Below, in pieces: positions 35,811-44,254 of a stretch of DNA of 64,000 bases. Position 1 is the first letter of the stretch. Each line of letters begins with the position of its first letter. The notes under the pieces were generated by a model. It did no database searches. It saw only the letters and a program-made list of their open reading frames with translations, and was not told the DNA's origin. Made by a program: the position numbers and the translations under genes. This stretch comes from Oscillospiraceae bacterium MB24-C1 (lineage in GTDB: Bacteria > Bacillota > Clostridia > Oscillospirales > Ruminococcaceae), in the NCBI GenBank assembly GCA_030913685.1, contig CP133187.1, positions 682,001 through 746,000 of the forward strand. Direction: 5' to 3'.

Positions 35811-36872
35811 CTAAATATATTTTTCAAAAAATCGCAAATTGTTTTTCATAATAACACTGATTGGAACTGTAACCTGTGTTTTCTTTGGTTGGATATTTTT
35901 GACCACGTAATCAAATAGAATTCGAAAGCCCAGCATGCCTTTGTCAAACGCGTTTTTATAGATAAGCGCCTGTACGACGTTATCTCTTAACAGTTGGGCA
36001 GATTCTGGGAACAGATCGCTACCAACCCCCCGCAACACACCAGCAAACCCGAGTTCTTTGACCGCATGACACAATGGCAGTGTGCTTCGTGCTGTTACAG
36101 AATAAAACGCAACAATGTCCTTGTGCTCTTTCAGCAGGCGAAGCGCCTGATTGTAGCATCGGTCATAATTGCCATATTCCTGTATTACCAGCAGTTCAAA
36201 CGGATTGCCGTTTTCGTTTAGATAATCGCGAAAGCCTTGCAGGTTATGCATATGCGCAGCACTGTCAGCGCTTCCGTTGGCAATAAGAATTTTTCCCTTT
36301 TGGTGGGTTGTGGTCAGTAGTATTTCTGCACCAAGGCGTCCCGTCATGTGATCATGAGGTGCAACACAACATAAATGATGGGAACCGGGCAGATCGTTGT
36401 CGATCAAAACCACTGGAATATTACGATATCCAAAACGTTCTATCATCTGTTGCATGCTGGGATCGCACTTGGCGGGCATAGTTAGTAACCCGTCAACCGG
36501 CACTTCTTCTTCAAGCAATGTGCCAAGCAGCGCAAACTGCTCATCGGTGTCTTCCTCAAAAGAGTAAAACTCAATAGAGGCGTTTAAACTACTGGCTTCC
36601 GGCAAAAAGGTTTCGACAGAATTCCAAAAGTATTTATGGTAATACTGGCCTTTTCCGTCTTTGCGTGGCAATACGACAGCAAGCCGAACCGTCTTGCGCT
36701 TGAGGGATGACGCAACATAGTTAGCTGTATATCCCATCTCTTCTGCCCTACTGCGAATAGTCGCCCGCAACTGATCGCTGATGCCTTCCTTTCCGTGCAG
36801 CGCACGGTGAACCGTGGTACGGGAAATTCCAAGATCCAAAGCAATATCTTTTAATGTAACTCGACCGCTCAT
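35811..36872 (-). CDS. LacI-family transcriptional regulator
   Basis: 353 residues. The N-terminal helix-turn-helix (LKDIALDLGISRTTVHRALHG) plus hinge is followed by a periplasmic-binding-like sugar sensor. It sits between the TRAP genes downstream and the divergent nagA operon, with a matching palindrome 26 bases upstream of its start. It probably represses both transcripts until a sugar or sugar phosphate binds. The gap to dctP is 53 bases, so lacI and dctPQM may form one operon. Confidence 0.92.
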   Translation of the reverse strand: MSGRVTLKDIALDLGISRTTVHRALHGKEGISDQLRATIRSRAEEMGYTANYVASSLKRKTVRLAVVLPRKDGKGQYYHKYFWNSVETFLPEASSLNASIEFYSFEEDTDEQFALLGTLLEEEVPVDGLLTMPAKCDPSMQQMIERFGYRNIPVVLIDNDLPGSHHLCCVAPHDHMTGRLGAEILLTTTHQKGKILIANGSADSAAHMHNLQGFRDYLNENGNPFELLVIQEYGNYDRCYNQALRLLKEHKDIVAFYSVTARSTLPLCHAVKELGFAGVLRGVGSDLFPESAQLLRDNVVQALIYKNAFDKGMLGFRILFDYVVKNIQPKKTQVTVPISVIMKNNLRFFEKYI

Positions 36873-36897
36873 ATTTTGCTCCTATGAATTGAAATCG

Positions 36898-36919
36898 TTA
36901 ACGTAATCGGTTACGTTAA
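36898..36919. promoter_or_regulatory. LacI-type operator palindrome
   Basis: TTAACGTAA and TTACGTTAA form perfect 9-base arms around TCGG, a classic LacI/GalR-family operator with a central CG. It lies just downstream of the lacI promoter (TTGAAT/TAAATT, minus strand) and 26 bases before the lacI start, so it should allow autoregulation. Confidence 0.8.
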
Positions 36920-36931
36920 GGGTTCCTTAAC

Positions 36932-36960
36932 AATTTAACATACATTTTTTTATAATTCAA
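36932..36960 (-). promoter_or_regulatory. Promoter of lacI-dctPQM
   Basis: Read on the minus strand: TTGAAT, 17-base spacer, TAAATT. The operator starts about 13 bases downstream of the -10. Confidence 0.55.
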
Positions 36961-37034
36961 TTAGCTAAAGAAATCAAATAATACTTCATTTCTTGTGCAG
37001 TTTGCTATATTATACCTGCATTTTGATAATACAC

Positions 37035-37064
37035 TTGACAATTTTCGAACCTATGGCATATATT
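37035..37064 (+). promoter_or_regulatory. Promoter of the nagA operon
   Basis: TTGACA at 37035-37040, 18-base spacer, TATATT at 37059-37064. The nagA start is 43 bases farther on. No second operator is obvious next to it. Confidence 0.55.
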
Positions 37065-37106
37065 AAGCTTGACTCGACAACTTTTTGCTCCGAAAGGAGT
37101 GGATCA

Positions 37107-38282
37107 GTGAAAATATTTCTAAACGCGCGTCTTGTCTGCAAAGACAGGATTATTCAGCGCGGCTTTTTGACAGAAAAAGATGGCATCATAACCAGCTTGG
37201 GCGATATGAGCGAAGCGCCGGCAATCCAAGAGGAAATCGTGGACTGCCGGGGTTTATATCTTTCGCCCGGGTTTATTGATTTACATACACACGGCGCCGG
37301 CGGATACGACTTTATGGACGGCAGCGTGCGTGATGTAATTGGGGCAGCTAGAACACAAATGGCCCACGGAACAACTGCCCTTATGCCGACAACCTTGACC
37401 AGCGACGACGAAGATCTGTATGCTGCGATAGACGCTTACCATCAGGCGCTGGAAGTAAAAGAAAATATGCCACATTTGCTTGGCCTGCATCTTGAAGGCC
37501 CTTATTTCGCGAGTGAGCACAAGGGCGCACAGGACGAACGCTATTTGATGCATCCTCATCCTGAGCATTATTTAAAGATCTTGGCCTATGCAAGAGGACA
37601 TATCAAACGGTGGTCTTTCGCACCGGAGCTTCCGGGAGCGCTTGAGATGGCAGACCGCCTTGCTGACAGCGGTATTTTGCTTTCGGCAGCACACACTTCT
37701 GCTACATTTGAACAAATGCAGCAGGCTTTTGAGCATGGCATTACACACCTGACGCATTTTTATTCCGCTATGTCCAGCATTGTCCGGATAAACGGAATGC
37801 GTACCCTGGGCGTTGTTGAAAGCGGCTATTTGCTCGACGGGTTGACCCTTGAAATAATTTCTGACGGTATACACCTTCCGCCAAATTTGTTGCGGATGAT
37901 TTTGCGCTGTAAGGACCATAACGCTATATGCTTATGCACCGACAGCATGCGAGGCGCGGGAATGCCAGATGGCCCGTCCATACTGGGTTCTAAAAAGGAC
38001 GGCCAGAAGGTAATTGTTGAAGACGGTATAGCACTAATGCCAGATAGGTCTTGTTTTGCCGGTAGTGTTGCGACTACCGACCGTCTTGTGCGCGTAATGG
38101 TGTATCAAGCCGGTTTGTCTGTGTGGGAAGCAGTCAAGATGATGTCGCTCAACCCAGCCAGATTTGTGAATATGGACAGCAAAATTGGTTCTCTAGAGGT
38201 TGGAAAGCAGGCCGATCTTGTCCTGTTTGACAACGATATTTCCATAAAGTCGGTCTACGTTTCTGGTATTAAAACCATATAG
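37107..38282 (+). CDS. nagA: N-acetylglucosamine-6-phosphate deacetylase
   Basis: 391 residues from GTG 37107 (AAAGGAGTGGATCA upstream); the longer frame spans the promoter. The amidohydrolase motifs are intact: GFIDLHTHGAGGYDFMDG (metal His60 and His62), GLHLEGPYF, SAAHTSATFEQM, THLTHFYSAMS and CTDSMRGAGMP with the catalytic Asp. It removes acetate from GlcNAc-6-P, or from a related amino-sugar phosphate. It heads an operon with nagB and an epimerase-like gene. No GlcNAc kinase or PTS is nearby. Confidence 0.92.
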   Translation: MKIFLNARLVCKDRIIQRGFLTEKDGIITSLGDMSEAPAIQEEIVDCRGLYLSPGFIDLHTHGAGGYDFMDGSVRDVIGAARTQMAHGTTALMPTTLTSDDEDLYAAIDAYHQALEVKENMPHLLGLHLEGPYFASEHKGAQDERYLMHPHPEHYLKILAYARGHIKRWSFAPELPGALEMADRLADSGILLSAAHTSATFEQMQQAFEHGITHLTHFYSAMSSIVRINGMRTLGVVESGYLLDGLTLEIISDGIHLPPNLLRMILRCKDHNAICLCTDSMRGAGMPDGPSILGSKKDGQKVIVEDGIALMPDRSCFAGSVATTDRLVRVMVYQAGLSVWEAVKMMSLNPARFVNMDSKIGSLEVGKQADLVLFDNDISIKSVYVSGIKTI

Positions 38283-38296
38283 GAGGATTTATCCCT

Positions 38297-39037
38297 ATGA
38301 ATATGACGATTAATGTAAAGAGCACGCCCGTTGAAATGGGCAATGCTGCTGCCATAAAAGCGGCAGCGGCGCTCAACGACGCCATTGCCACAAAAGGCAA
38401 AGCTCGGCTTGTTTTGTCCACCGGCTCATCGCAGTTTGATACCATATCTGCTCTTATCAAACAAAATGTCGATTGGTCCAAAGTGGAAATGTTCCATCTT
38501 GATGAATATGTGAACCTGCCGGAAAGCCATCCCGCAAGTTTTAGAAAGTATCTGAAAGAAAGATTCACCTCACAGGTAACGCTTAAAAGCGCTTTCTTCG
38601 TAGATGGCGAGGGCGATGTTGCATCACATATTGCACAACTGAGCGATGAGATCAGAAAAGAACCAGTTGATGTCGGCCTGATTGGTATTGGCGAGAACGC
38701 TCATATTGCGTTTAATGACCCGCCAGCAAATTTTGAAACTGATGCGGCATATATGGTGGTTAATCTGGATGACAAGTGTAAAAATCAGCAGGTCGGCGAA
38801 GGTTGGTTCGCAACCATTGACGATGTGCCAAAACAGGCGATCACTATGACCGTCAAGCAAATTCTTGCCTGCAAAACCATTATCTCTTGCGTGCCGCACG
38901 CGGTGAAAGCCCAAGCCATAAAAGATGCGCTTACCCTCGCCGTAACCCCTCAGGTACCGGCTACAATTCTAAAAACGCATCCTGACTGGCATCTATTCAT
39001 AGATAACGCCAGCGCTTCAGGGTTGTTCCAGGTGTAA
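38297..39037 (+). CDS. nagB: Glucosamine-6-phosphate deaminase-like protein
   Basis: 246 residues, 14 bases after nagA. NagB/RpiA fold: LSTGSSQFDTIS, FHLDEYVNLPESHPASF, and GIGENAHIAFNDPP. In E. coli NagB the last motif reads VGNDGHIAFNEP; here the Asp of the catalytic Asp-His-Glu triad is Asn and the Glu is Asp, while the His is kept. Many Firmicute NagB-like proteins share this variant and may act on other amino-sugar phosphates. The reaction is most likely aldose-ketose isomerisation with deamination. Confidence 0.82.
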   Translation: MNMTINVKSTPVEMGNAAAIKAAAALNDAIATKGKARLVLSTGSSQFDTISALIKQNVDWSKVEMFHLDEYVNLPESHPASFRKYLKERFTSQVTLKSAFFVDGEGDVASHIAQLSDEIRKEPVDVGLIGIGENAHIAFNDPPANFETDAAYMVVNLDDKCKNQQVGEGWFATIDDVPKQAITMTVKQILACKTIISCVPHAVKAQAIKDALTLAVTPQVPATILKTHPDWHLFIDNASASGLFQV

Positions 39038-39041
39038 TGCA

Positions 39042-39938
39042 TTGCCAAAAAATCAATCAGCAGAAATAATCGCTCTTGAAAACCATGTATTACGAGTGCT
39101 TTTCTCAACCTGCGGCGGACATATTGAGGAGATATTCGATAAAACCACCGGCAGAAGCCATGCATGGAAATATTCAGATTCTGTCTGGCCCCGGCGCACC
39201 TCAGTTTGTTTTCCCATTTGTGGAATGCTGCCGGATAATCGCTACCAGTATGAAGGCGTGGATTATGAGATGAATCCGCACGGATTTTTGCGGGAGCAGA
39301 TTTTTGTTTTGGAAAATAAGGATACGACTTCTGCCACGCTTCTTTTGACCGACAGCCCTTCTACTCAGAAAGTTTTCCCATTCAGGTTTCACCTGCGGAT
39401 TCGCTACACGTTGCAGGACGATTGCCTGTCTGTCGAATATGAGGTTTTCAATCCTTCGGAAAACCAGCGTTTGCTTTTTTCTATCGGCAGTCATTATGCT
39501 TATGCTTTGCCTGTTTCGGAAGGAGAGCAACTCGAAGATTACCGATTGAGACTATGCGGCGATTTGGATGCTGTGCGTATAAGAGTGGTAGACGGCTTAC
39601 AGTCCGGTTCGGGCGAAAGCGTCGACGTCGGGCCTGATATTCCAGTTGCGAATTTGGTCGACAACCGCTCCATCATTCTTTCCTGCAATAAATCGCAAAC
39701 AAGCCGCGTTACACTGGTAAACACAGTGTCGCACAGCGGAACGCAGGTTGATTTTACCGGGTTTGAATATTGTGTGTTGTGGGCTCCTTATGCTGGCGCT
39801 CCTTTCATATGTATAGAGCCGTGGGCGGGAATGACAGGAAAGCAAAGCGATAGTGCCATGTTGGAACAAAAAAATGACATTCAAGAGGTTTCTCCCCTTG
39901 CCAGCAAGCATTACTCTATCTGCATAAAGCCACTATAA
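39042..39938 (+). CDS. Aldose 1-epimerase family protein
   Basis: 298 residues from TTG 39042, 4 bases after nagB. The galactose-mutarotase fold is indicated by CGMLPDNRYQYEG, NPHGFLREQIFV, and SIGSHYAYALPV with a conserved His, and CIEPWAGMTGK with the catalytic Glu. It would interconvert anomers of the sugar imported by the divergent TRAP system. The ribosome site AGGTG is weak, so translation may be coupled to nagB. Confidence 0.8.
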   Translation: MPKNQSAEIIALENHVLRVLFSTCGGHIEEIFDKTTGRSHAWKYSDSVWPRRTSVCFPICGMLPDNRYQYEGVDYEMNPHGFLREQIFVLENKDTTSATLLLTDSPSTQKVFPFRFHLRIRYTLQDDCLSVEYEVFNPSENQRLLFSIGSHYAYALPVSEGEQLEDYRLRLCGDLDAVRIRVVDGLQSGSGESVDVGPDIPVANLVDNRSIILSCNKSQTSRVTLVNTVSHSGTQVDFTGFEYCVLWAPYAGAPFICIEPWAGMTGKQSDSAMLEQKNDIQEVSPLASKHYSICIKPL

Positions 39939-40053
39939 ATATAAATTATAAGGGTTGCCAGAGTTTTGGGCATTCTTGAAGTTTTAATAAATGTAGTGTT
40001 TTGTGATGCAATCCTTTGGAAATTTGAAAGTGCTTTATTATTAAGTTCTAATA

Positions 40054-40087
40054 AAAATTGCCACTAGCGTACGCTAGTGGCAATTTT
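40054..40087. terminator. Perfect 34-base palindrome, terminator
   Basis: Sixteen-base arms (AAAATTGCCACTAGCG and its complement) meet around TA with no mismatch and flank with A/T runs. It lies 115 bases after the epimerase gene. It probably ends that transcript. The rest of 39939-40274 shows no gene. Confidence 0.75.
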
Positions 40088-40274
40088 AGTTTTGCCCCAC
40101 CTCGCATGGGGGAATTTTTAATTCAAAAAAGGCACCTGTGCGCCTGCCTTAGAAAGATTCCCGTTTTGCTAGAGCCTCTGATATAGTTTTGAAACTTATC
40201 TAAATATTTGGCTATATCGTGTTCCCTACCATTTTTTTGCATATCCTCTTCCCCATTTATGTTTGAGTTATTGA

Positions 40275-41084
40275 TTAAATAAAAAGCAGAAGACTCACTG
40301 CCATAACAGCCATTCCAGCAATTAATCCATAAATGGACAAATGATGCTCACCGTATTCCCTTGCAGAAGGTAGTAGTTCATCAAGGCTTATATAAACCAT
40401 AATCCCTGCAACGGATGCAAAGATAAAACCAAACACCACGTCGTTAAAAAATCTGTACAGAAGAATATAACCAATCAACGCGCCTAATGGTTCAGAGAGC
40501 CCGGACAAAAATGATAATTTGAACGCTTTCATCCGACTTCCGGTTGCATAGAAGATAGGTACTGCCACAGCGATTCCTTCAGGTATGTTATGGATAGCTA
40601 TCGCGACCGCAATCGGGACGCCAAGGCTCGGATCGCTTAATGCAGCTGTAAATGTCGCCAGCCCTTCAGGGAAATTATGAATACCAATTGCTAAAGCGGT
40701 AAATAACCCCATTCTCATCAGGTGAGATTTATGACTCTCACTTTCCCCGTCCATCTCTTCTACCGTATGTACTTCGTGGGGATTTTCTGTGGATGGAATC
40801 AAATTGTCTATTACTGCAATAAGAAGAATACCAAAAAAGAAACCACCAACAGTAACCCACGTCCCCATTTTTACACCCAAAGAAGCAACTAAAGCATCTT
40901 TGGCTTTCACAAAAATCTCAACAAAGGATACATATATCATCACTCCAGCCGAGAAACCTAAAGCCACTGACAAAAATCTCGGGTTCGTTCTTTTAGTCAG
41001 CAATGAAAGCGCGCTACCAATTCCTGTAGCCAAGCCCGCAAATAGTGTTAATGAAAAAGCGAATAGTACATTCGAAATATCCAT
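40275..41084 (-). CDS. zupT: ZIP-family metal transporter (ZupT-like)
   Basis: 269 residues with eight membrane helices. The metal-coordinating motifs are [11 protein letters not shown] and [15 protein letters not shown] His/Glu-rich loop ([19 protein letters not shown]) lies between helices 3 and 4. It imports divalent metals such as zinc, iron or manganese. It is the third gene of the tetR-microprotein-zupT unit, with AAGGG upstream of ATG. No metal-responsive motif is apparent. Confidence 0.92.
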   Translation of the reverse strand: MDISNVLFAFSLTLFAGLATGIGSALSLLTKRTNPRFLSVALGFSAGVMIYVSFVEIFVKAKDALVASLGVKMGTWVTVGGFFFGILLIAVIDNLIPSTENPHEVHTVEEMDGESESHKSHLMRMGLFTALAIGIHNFPEGLATFTAALSDPSLGVPIAVAIAIHNIPEGIAVAVPIFYATGSRMKAFKLSFLSGLSEPLGALIGYILLYRFFNDVVFGFIFASVAGIMVYISLDELLPSAREYGEHHLSIYGLIAGMAVMAVSLLLFI

Positions 41085-41104
41085 AATCAGTATCCCTTCT
41101 CAGT

Positions 41105-41185
41105 TTAAATATCAACCAACATTTGATGTAAAGCGTCTTTATATATTTTCTTAGCAGCATCTACTACTTTTTCTTTTGATAACAT
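41105..41185 (-). CDS. 26-residue microprotein between tetR and zupT
   Basis: ATG 41185 follows a very strong ribosome site, CTAGGAGGAAATT, and the frame ends TAA after 26 codons: it starts MLSKEKVVDAAKKIY and continues with a basic, amphipathic helix. The site is only 28 bases after the tetR stop and 20 bases before zupT, so the three are probably one transcript. The size and the perfect start signal argue for real translation. The function is unknown; a membrane-surface or transporter-modulating peptide is conceivable. Confidence 0.6.
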   Translation of the reverse strand: MLSKEKVVDAAKKIYKDALHQMLVDI

Positions 41186-41213
41186 AATTTCCTCCTAGAT
41201 AATATTACACTTA

Positions 41214-41822
41214 TTACTCTGCTGTCAGCAAATTCGTAATAGTAGAGACTACTTCTGCTTTTAGTACTTCAAAACGAATAAATTTATGGTGATAGTTTGT
41301 CTGCTCTAAGCCGAGCAAATCGAGTAATGTGTAGGCGAGATAGATTCTTTCCAAAATATCATCATGATATATGCCATGCTTTTTAAAAACCTCGGCAAAC
41401 TTGAGAAAATACCAGCTTTCATAGTCGCAAAAATATCTGCTGATATCTTCGTCTATCGACATCGTATTTGTTAGCTCCAACATAGCGTTGGACGTATCCT
41501 TATATAAGACCAGAAATGCATCTACTATTTTTTCCACGAAAACCGTCAAGTCAGTTTGGGATGGCAGTTGCGCAACTTTGTCTAAAATCGGTACTGCATG
41601 TTCATTCAGAAAGTAATCAAAGGCCTCAATATAAATAGCCTTTTTGTCTTTAAAGTAACTGTAAAGCGCACCGGTCGAAACACCTGCTAGCTTTGCAATT
41701 TCAACTGTATTTGTATTGTGATAGCCTTTTTTTGAAAAAAGGCTCAACCCCGCAAGTATTATCTTATTTTTCTTTTCGATAGCGCGTTTTTGTTGCGGCT
41801 CACGTATTTTTGTTTCATCCAT
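41214..41822 (-). CDS. TetR-family transcriptional regulator
   Basis: 202 residues. The N-terminal helix-turn-helix (LFSKKGYHNTNTVEIAKLAGVSTGALYSYFKDK) is characteristic of TetR. The C-terminal ligand domain shows no telltale motif. It is divergent from the methyltransferase gene and shares the intergenic control region with it, which carries two palindromes. It should repress both directions, and so zupT too. Confidence 0.92.
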   Translation of the reverse strand: MDETKIREPQQKRAIEKKNKIILAGLSLFSKKGYHNTNTVEIAKLAGVSTGALYSYFKDKKAIYIEAFDYFLNEHAVPILDKVAQLPSQTDLTVFVEKIVDAFLVLYKDTSNAMLELTNTMSIDEDISRYFCDYESWYFLKFAEVFKKHGIYHDDILERIYLAYTLLDLLGLEQTNYHHKFIRFEVLKAEVVSTITNLLTAE

Positions 41823-41878
41823 TCAAATCGCCTCCCGCTATCCCTTTATTATACTGCCATCCCCAAACAACGTCAACG

Positions 41879-41951
41879 AATACGAAGAATTATTCGTATT
41901 GACAGATATAACGTAAGTGTTATAATAAGAATACGAAGAATAGTTCATATT
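41879..41951. promoter_or_regulatory. Two TetR-type palindromes flanking a strong promoter
   Basis: Operator 1, 41879-41900: AATACGAA-N6-TTCGTATT, perfect. Operator 2, 41930-41951: AATACGAA-N6-TTCATATT, one mismatch. Between them TTGACA (41899-41904), a 16-base spacer and TATAAT (41921-41926) read toward the methyltransferase. Operator 1 covers the -35, operator 2 the start point. This placement is ideal for repression. Confidence 0.75.
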
Positions 41952-41971
41952 TTAGAGGGGGCTTTATTTTT

Positions 41972-42763
41972 ATGAAAACAATCGATCAAGTAGATGAAAA
42001 ACTGGCAAAATCATTGACGGCTGAAACAACCGACTTGCTTCCTTATCTTCCGTATCTTTTGCAAGATTTATGGGAACTTGGCAGCCAGCCCCAGAGCATT
42101 ATTGACCTGATAAGCAAGAATATTCCCCTTGCCTCTAACACAACTATATTGGATTTGGCTTGCGGCAAGGGCGCTGTTAGCGTAAAGCTGGCAGAAGCTT
42201 TAAACGTAAATGTCAGAGGAGTGGACATCGTTCCTGAGTTCATTGAATTTGCTAAGAAAAAGGCAGAAGAACAAGGGGTAACTTCCTTGTGTTTGTTTGC
42301 GGTTGAGGACATCAATAAAACAATCAGTACTACTCAAAGCTATGATGGTGTCATTTTAGGTGCCGTCGGAGATGTATTAGGTTCGCCAAAAGTAACCCTA
42401 GAAAAGCTAAAAAGCGTTATTAAAACAGACGGATTTATCATTATAGACGATGCTTATTTAAAACCGGATGAAAATGAACAAAGCAATTACTCGGGCAATG
42501 AGTATCTAACCTATGCACAATGGCTCGATCTTTTTAAAGAAGTTGGATTAACCTTGGTAGATAGCGCCTCTACAGATGACATGGATGACGATATTAACGA
42601 TTATAACACCAAATCTATTGTACGGCGAGCGAATGAATTAATAAAAAAGCATCCTGACAAAAAAGCCTTGTTTGAAGGCTATATAAAAAGCCAGGAGCTC
42701 GAATGTGATGACTTGGAAAATATCTTGACGGGTGTAACGTGGTTGCTCAGAAACAAGATATAG
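41972..42763 (+). CDS. Class I SAM-dependent methyltransferase
   Basis: 263 residues. The SAM-binding loop is ILDLACGKGAVSVKLAEAL, followed by VRGVDIVPEFIEFAK and DGVILGAVGDVLGSP. The N-terminal 45 residues are helical. The substrate is unknown. It is expressed from the strong TetR-controlled promoter at 41899, divergent from tetR-zupT, so it may help in the same stress or metal response. Start ATG 41972 with AGAGGGGG upstream. Confidence 0.85.
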   Translation: MKTIDQVDEKLAKSLTAETTDLLPYLPYLLQDLWELGSQPQSIIDLISKNIPLASNTTILDLACGKGAVSVKLAEALNVNVRGVDIVPEFIEFAKKKAEEQGVTSLCLFAVEDINKTISTTQSYDGVILGAVGDVLGSPKVTLEKLKSVIKTDGFIIIDDAYLKPDENEQSNYSGNEYLTYAQWLDLFKEVGLTLVDSASTDDMDDDINDYNTKSIVRRANELIKKHPDKKALFEGYIKSQELECDDLENILTGVTWLLRNKI

Positions 42764-42848
42764 AAAGCCCACACTCGCATGTCCCCCATTCCAAAGGAAT
42801 ATATGCTTTATACTTGCAAGCCATTGGGCAAAGTTGAATACAATTAGA

Positions 42849-42883
42849 CAAATCCCTGAGTAAATAGCAGACTCAGGGATTTG
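42849..42883 (+). terminator. Hairpin downstream of the methyltransferase gene
   Basis: CAAATCCCTGAGT pairs perfectly with ACTCAGGGATTTG around nine bases. It should end the methyltransferase transcript. A 16-base palindrome (GTGGTATACATACCAC, 42947-42962) lies farther on. Confidence 0.7.
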
Positions 42884-43012
42884 TTTGATATATACATGGC
42901 CGCTGTGACTACCGTCTCCAGCGCGAAGCCGTTCTTATCAAGACGCGTGGTATACATACCACACACGAAACAAACGCTTACGATCAGCTAAATAAATCAA
43001 ACTGCCTAAAAG

Positions 43013-43948
43013 CTACTGACCAAACAACACCTTTGCCACTTTAGTATACATCTCGTCACGGTAACGGATAACATCCATGTCGCGCCCGTTTGAATAATCA
43101 TAGAAACCGGCGCCATTTTTAACACCGAGCCGGTTCTCCTCAAAGTTCTCTTTAAGCTTGCTAAAGCAATCTTTTTCTGTTCCGAGATCTGCAAAAAGAT
43201 AAGATGATATGTTGTGGAAAATATCTAGCCCACCAAGATCGGCAACCTCAAACGGGCCAAAGACGGCGTAGCGTGGACCAAGGCCATATTTCATGACCTT
43301 GTCAATGTCCTCGATGGACGCGATGTCCTGCTCATAGATATGTAGGCATTCACGCAATATGGCAAACTGAATACGGTTGAGAGCGAAACCAGGGGCATCG
43401 TTAATTCGAACAGGTTTTTTACCGAGGATTTCGCAGAACGTATAAACGGCGTCTGCTGTTTCAGGCGCAGTTTTTTCACCAGAAATCACCTCAACCAACG
43501 GAATAATATGCGGTGGATTGATCCAGTGCATACCCGCGAAGCGTTCAGGCCCTTCAATGACCTGCGCAATTTTTGTGATGCTTAGACCAGAAGTATTACT
43601 GACCAGAATGGTGTCTGGCTTTACGATTTTGGAGATTTCGCCCCAGAATTTATGCTTGACGTCAATTTTTTCTAGGATAGCCTCTACCAAAAAATCGACA
43701 TCTTTAAACCCGTCGGTAGTTGTGCCGCATTGAATGCGCGCTAACAATGCCTCCGATTGCTCCTGAGTCAGGATATTTTCATTGACCTCAGTTTCCTGAT
43801 TGAGGCGCATGATTTTTTTTGCCTTCTCGATAGCGTGCTCATAAATGTCGTAGAGATAAACGTCATACCCGTGCCGCGCGATGATTTGTGCAAGAGAAAA
43901 ACCCATGGTACCTGCTCCAGCGATGCCAACCTTTTTGATTTCTGCCAT
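43013..43948 (-). CDS. 3-hydroxyacyl-CoA dehydrogenase family protein
   Basis: 311 residues. Rossmann motif GIAGAGTMGFSLAQI (NAD binding), catalytic region NTSGLSITKI and MHWINPPHIIPLVEV, and the C-terminal helical domain with GFALNRIQ. The NPPxxxPLVE pattern is closer to the carnitine dehydrogenase/lambda-crystallin branch than to butyryl-CoA pathway Hbd, so the substrate may be a free hydroxy acid rather than a CoA thioester. It is divergent from the sigma-54 activator gene beside the 3-hydroxybutyrate genes. AGGAGGAGCATATAC precedes the ATG. Confidence 0.85.
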   Translation of the reverse strand: MAEIKKVGIAGAGTMGFSLAQIIARHGYDVYLYDIYEHAIEKAKKIMRLNQETEVNENILTQEQSEALLARIQCGTTTDGFKDVDFLVEAILEKIDVKHKFWGEISKIVKPDTILVSNTSGLSITKIAQVIEGPERFAGMHWINPPHIIPLVEVISGEKTAPETADAVYTFCEILGKKPVRINDAPGFALNRIQFAILRECLHIYEQDIASIEDIDKVMKYGLGPRYAVFGPFEVADLGGLDIFHNISSYLFADLGTEKDCFSKLKENFEENRLGVKNGAGFYDYSNGRDMDVIRYRDEMYTKVAKVLFGQ

Positions 43949-44153
43949 GTATATGCTCCTCCTTTACTGTCTTTTTGTTGGTTTCCATTTTTTTCAATAT
44001 AATTCTTATTGATAATATTACAAAAATATTTTCATATGTCAATAAAAATTAGAAAAATAAACAAACAAACAGAAATGGTAGAACTTTTTGGACACATATA
44101 GTAACTTGCTGTATGCGTTGAAAATAATAATTATGTAAATTTTTCCGTACATG

Positions 44154-44182
44154 TTGACTATTAGACAGGCTTGCGTTATGAT
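44154..44182 (+). promoter_or_regulatory. Promoter of the sigma-54 activator gene
   Basis: TTGACT at 44154-44159, 17-base spacer, TATGAT at 44177-44182, about 70 bases before the ATG. It looks like a vegetative promoter, so the activator itself is not sigma-54 dependent. The rest of 43949-44254 shows no gene. Confidence 0.6.
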
Positions 44183-44254
44183 GGAATTATCTGCTAATAA
44201 ATGGTAATCATTTCAACAGGCATCACTGCAATATATAAAACAAAGGAGCCGACT

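Noticed and set aside
42884-43012. Minus-strand translation that reads protein-like (MYTTRLDKNGFALETV)
   Set aside because: It is short, runs into a terminator hairpin and has no start signal; possibly decayed sequence, but not supportable.
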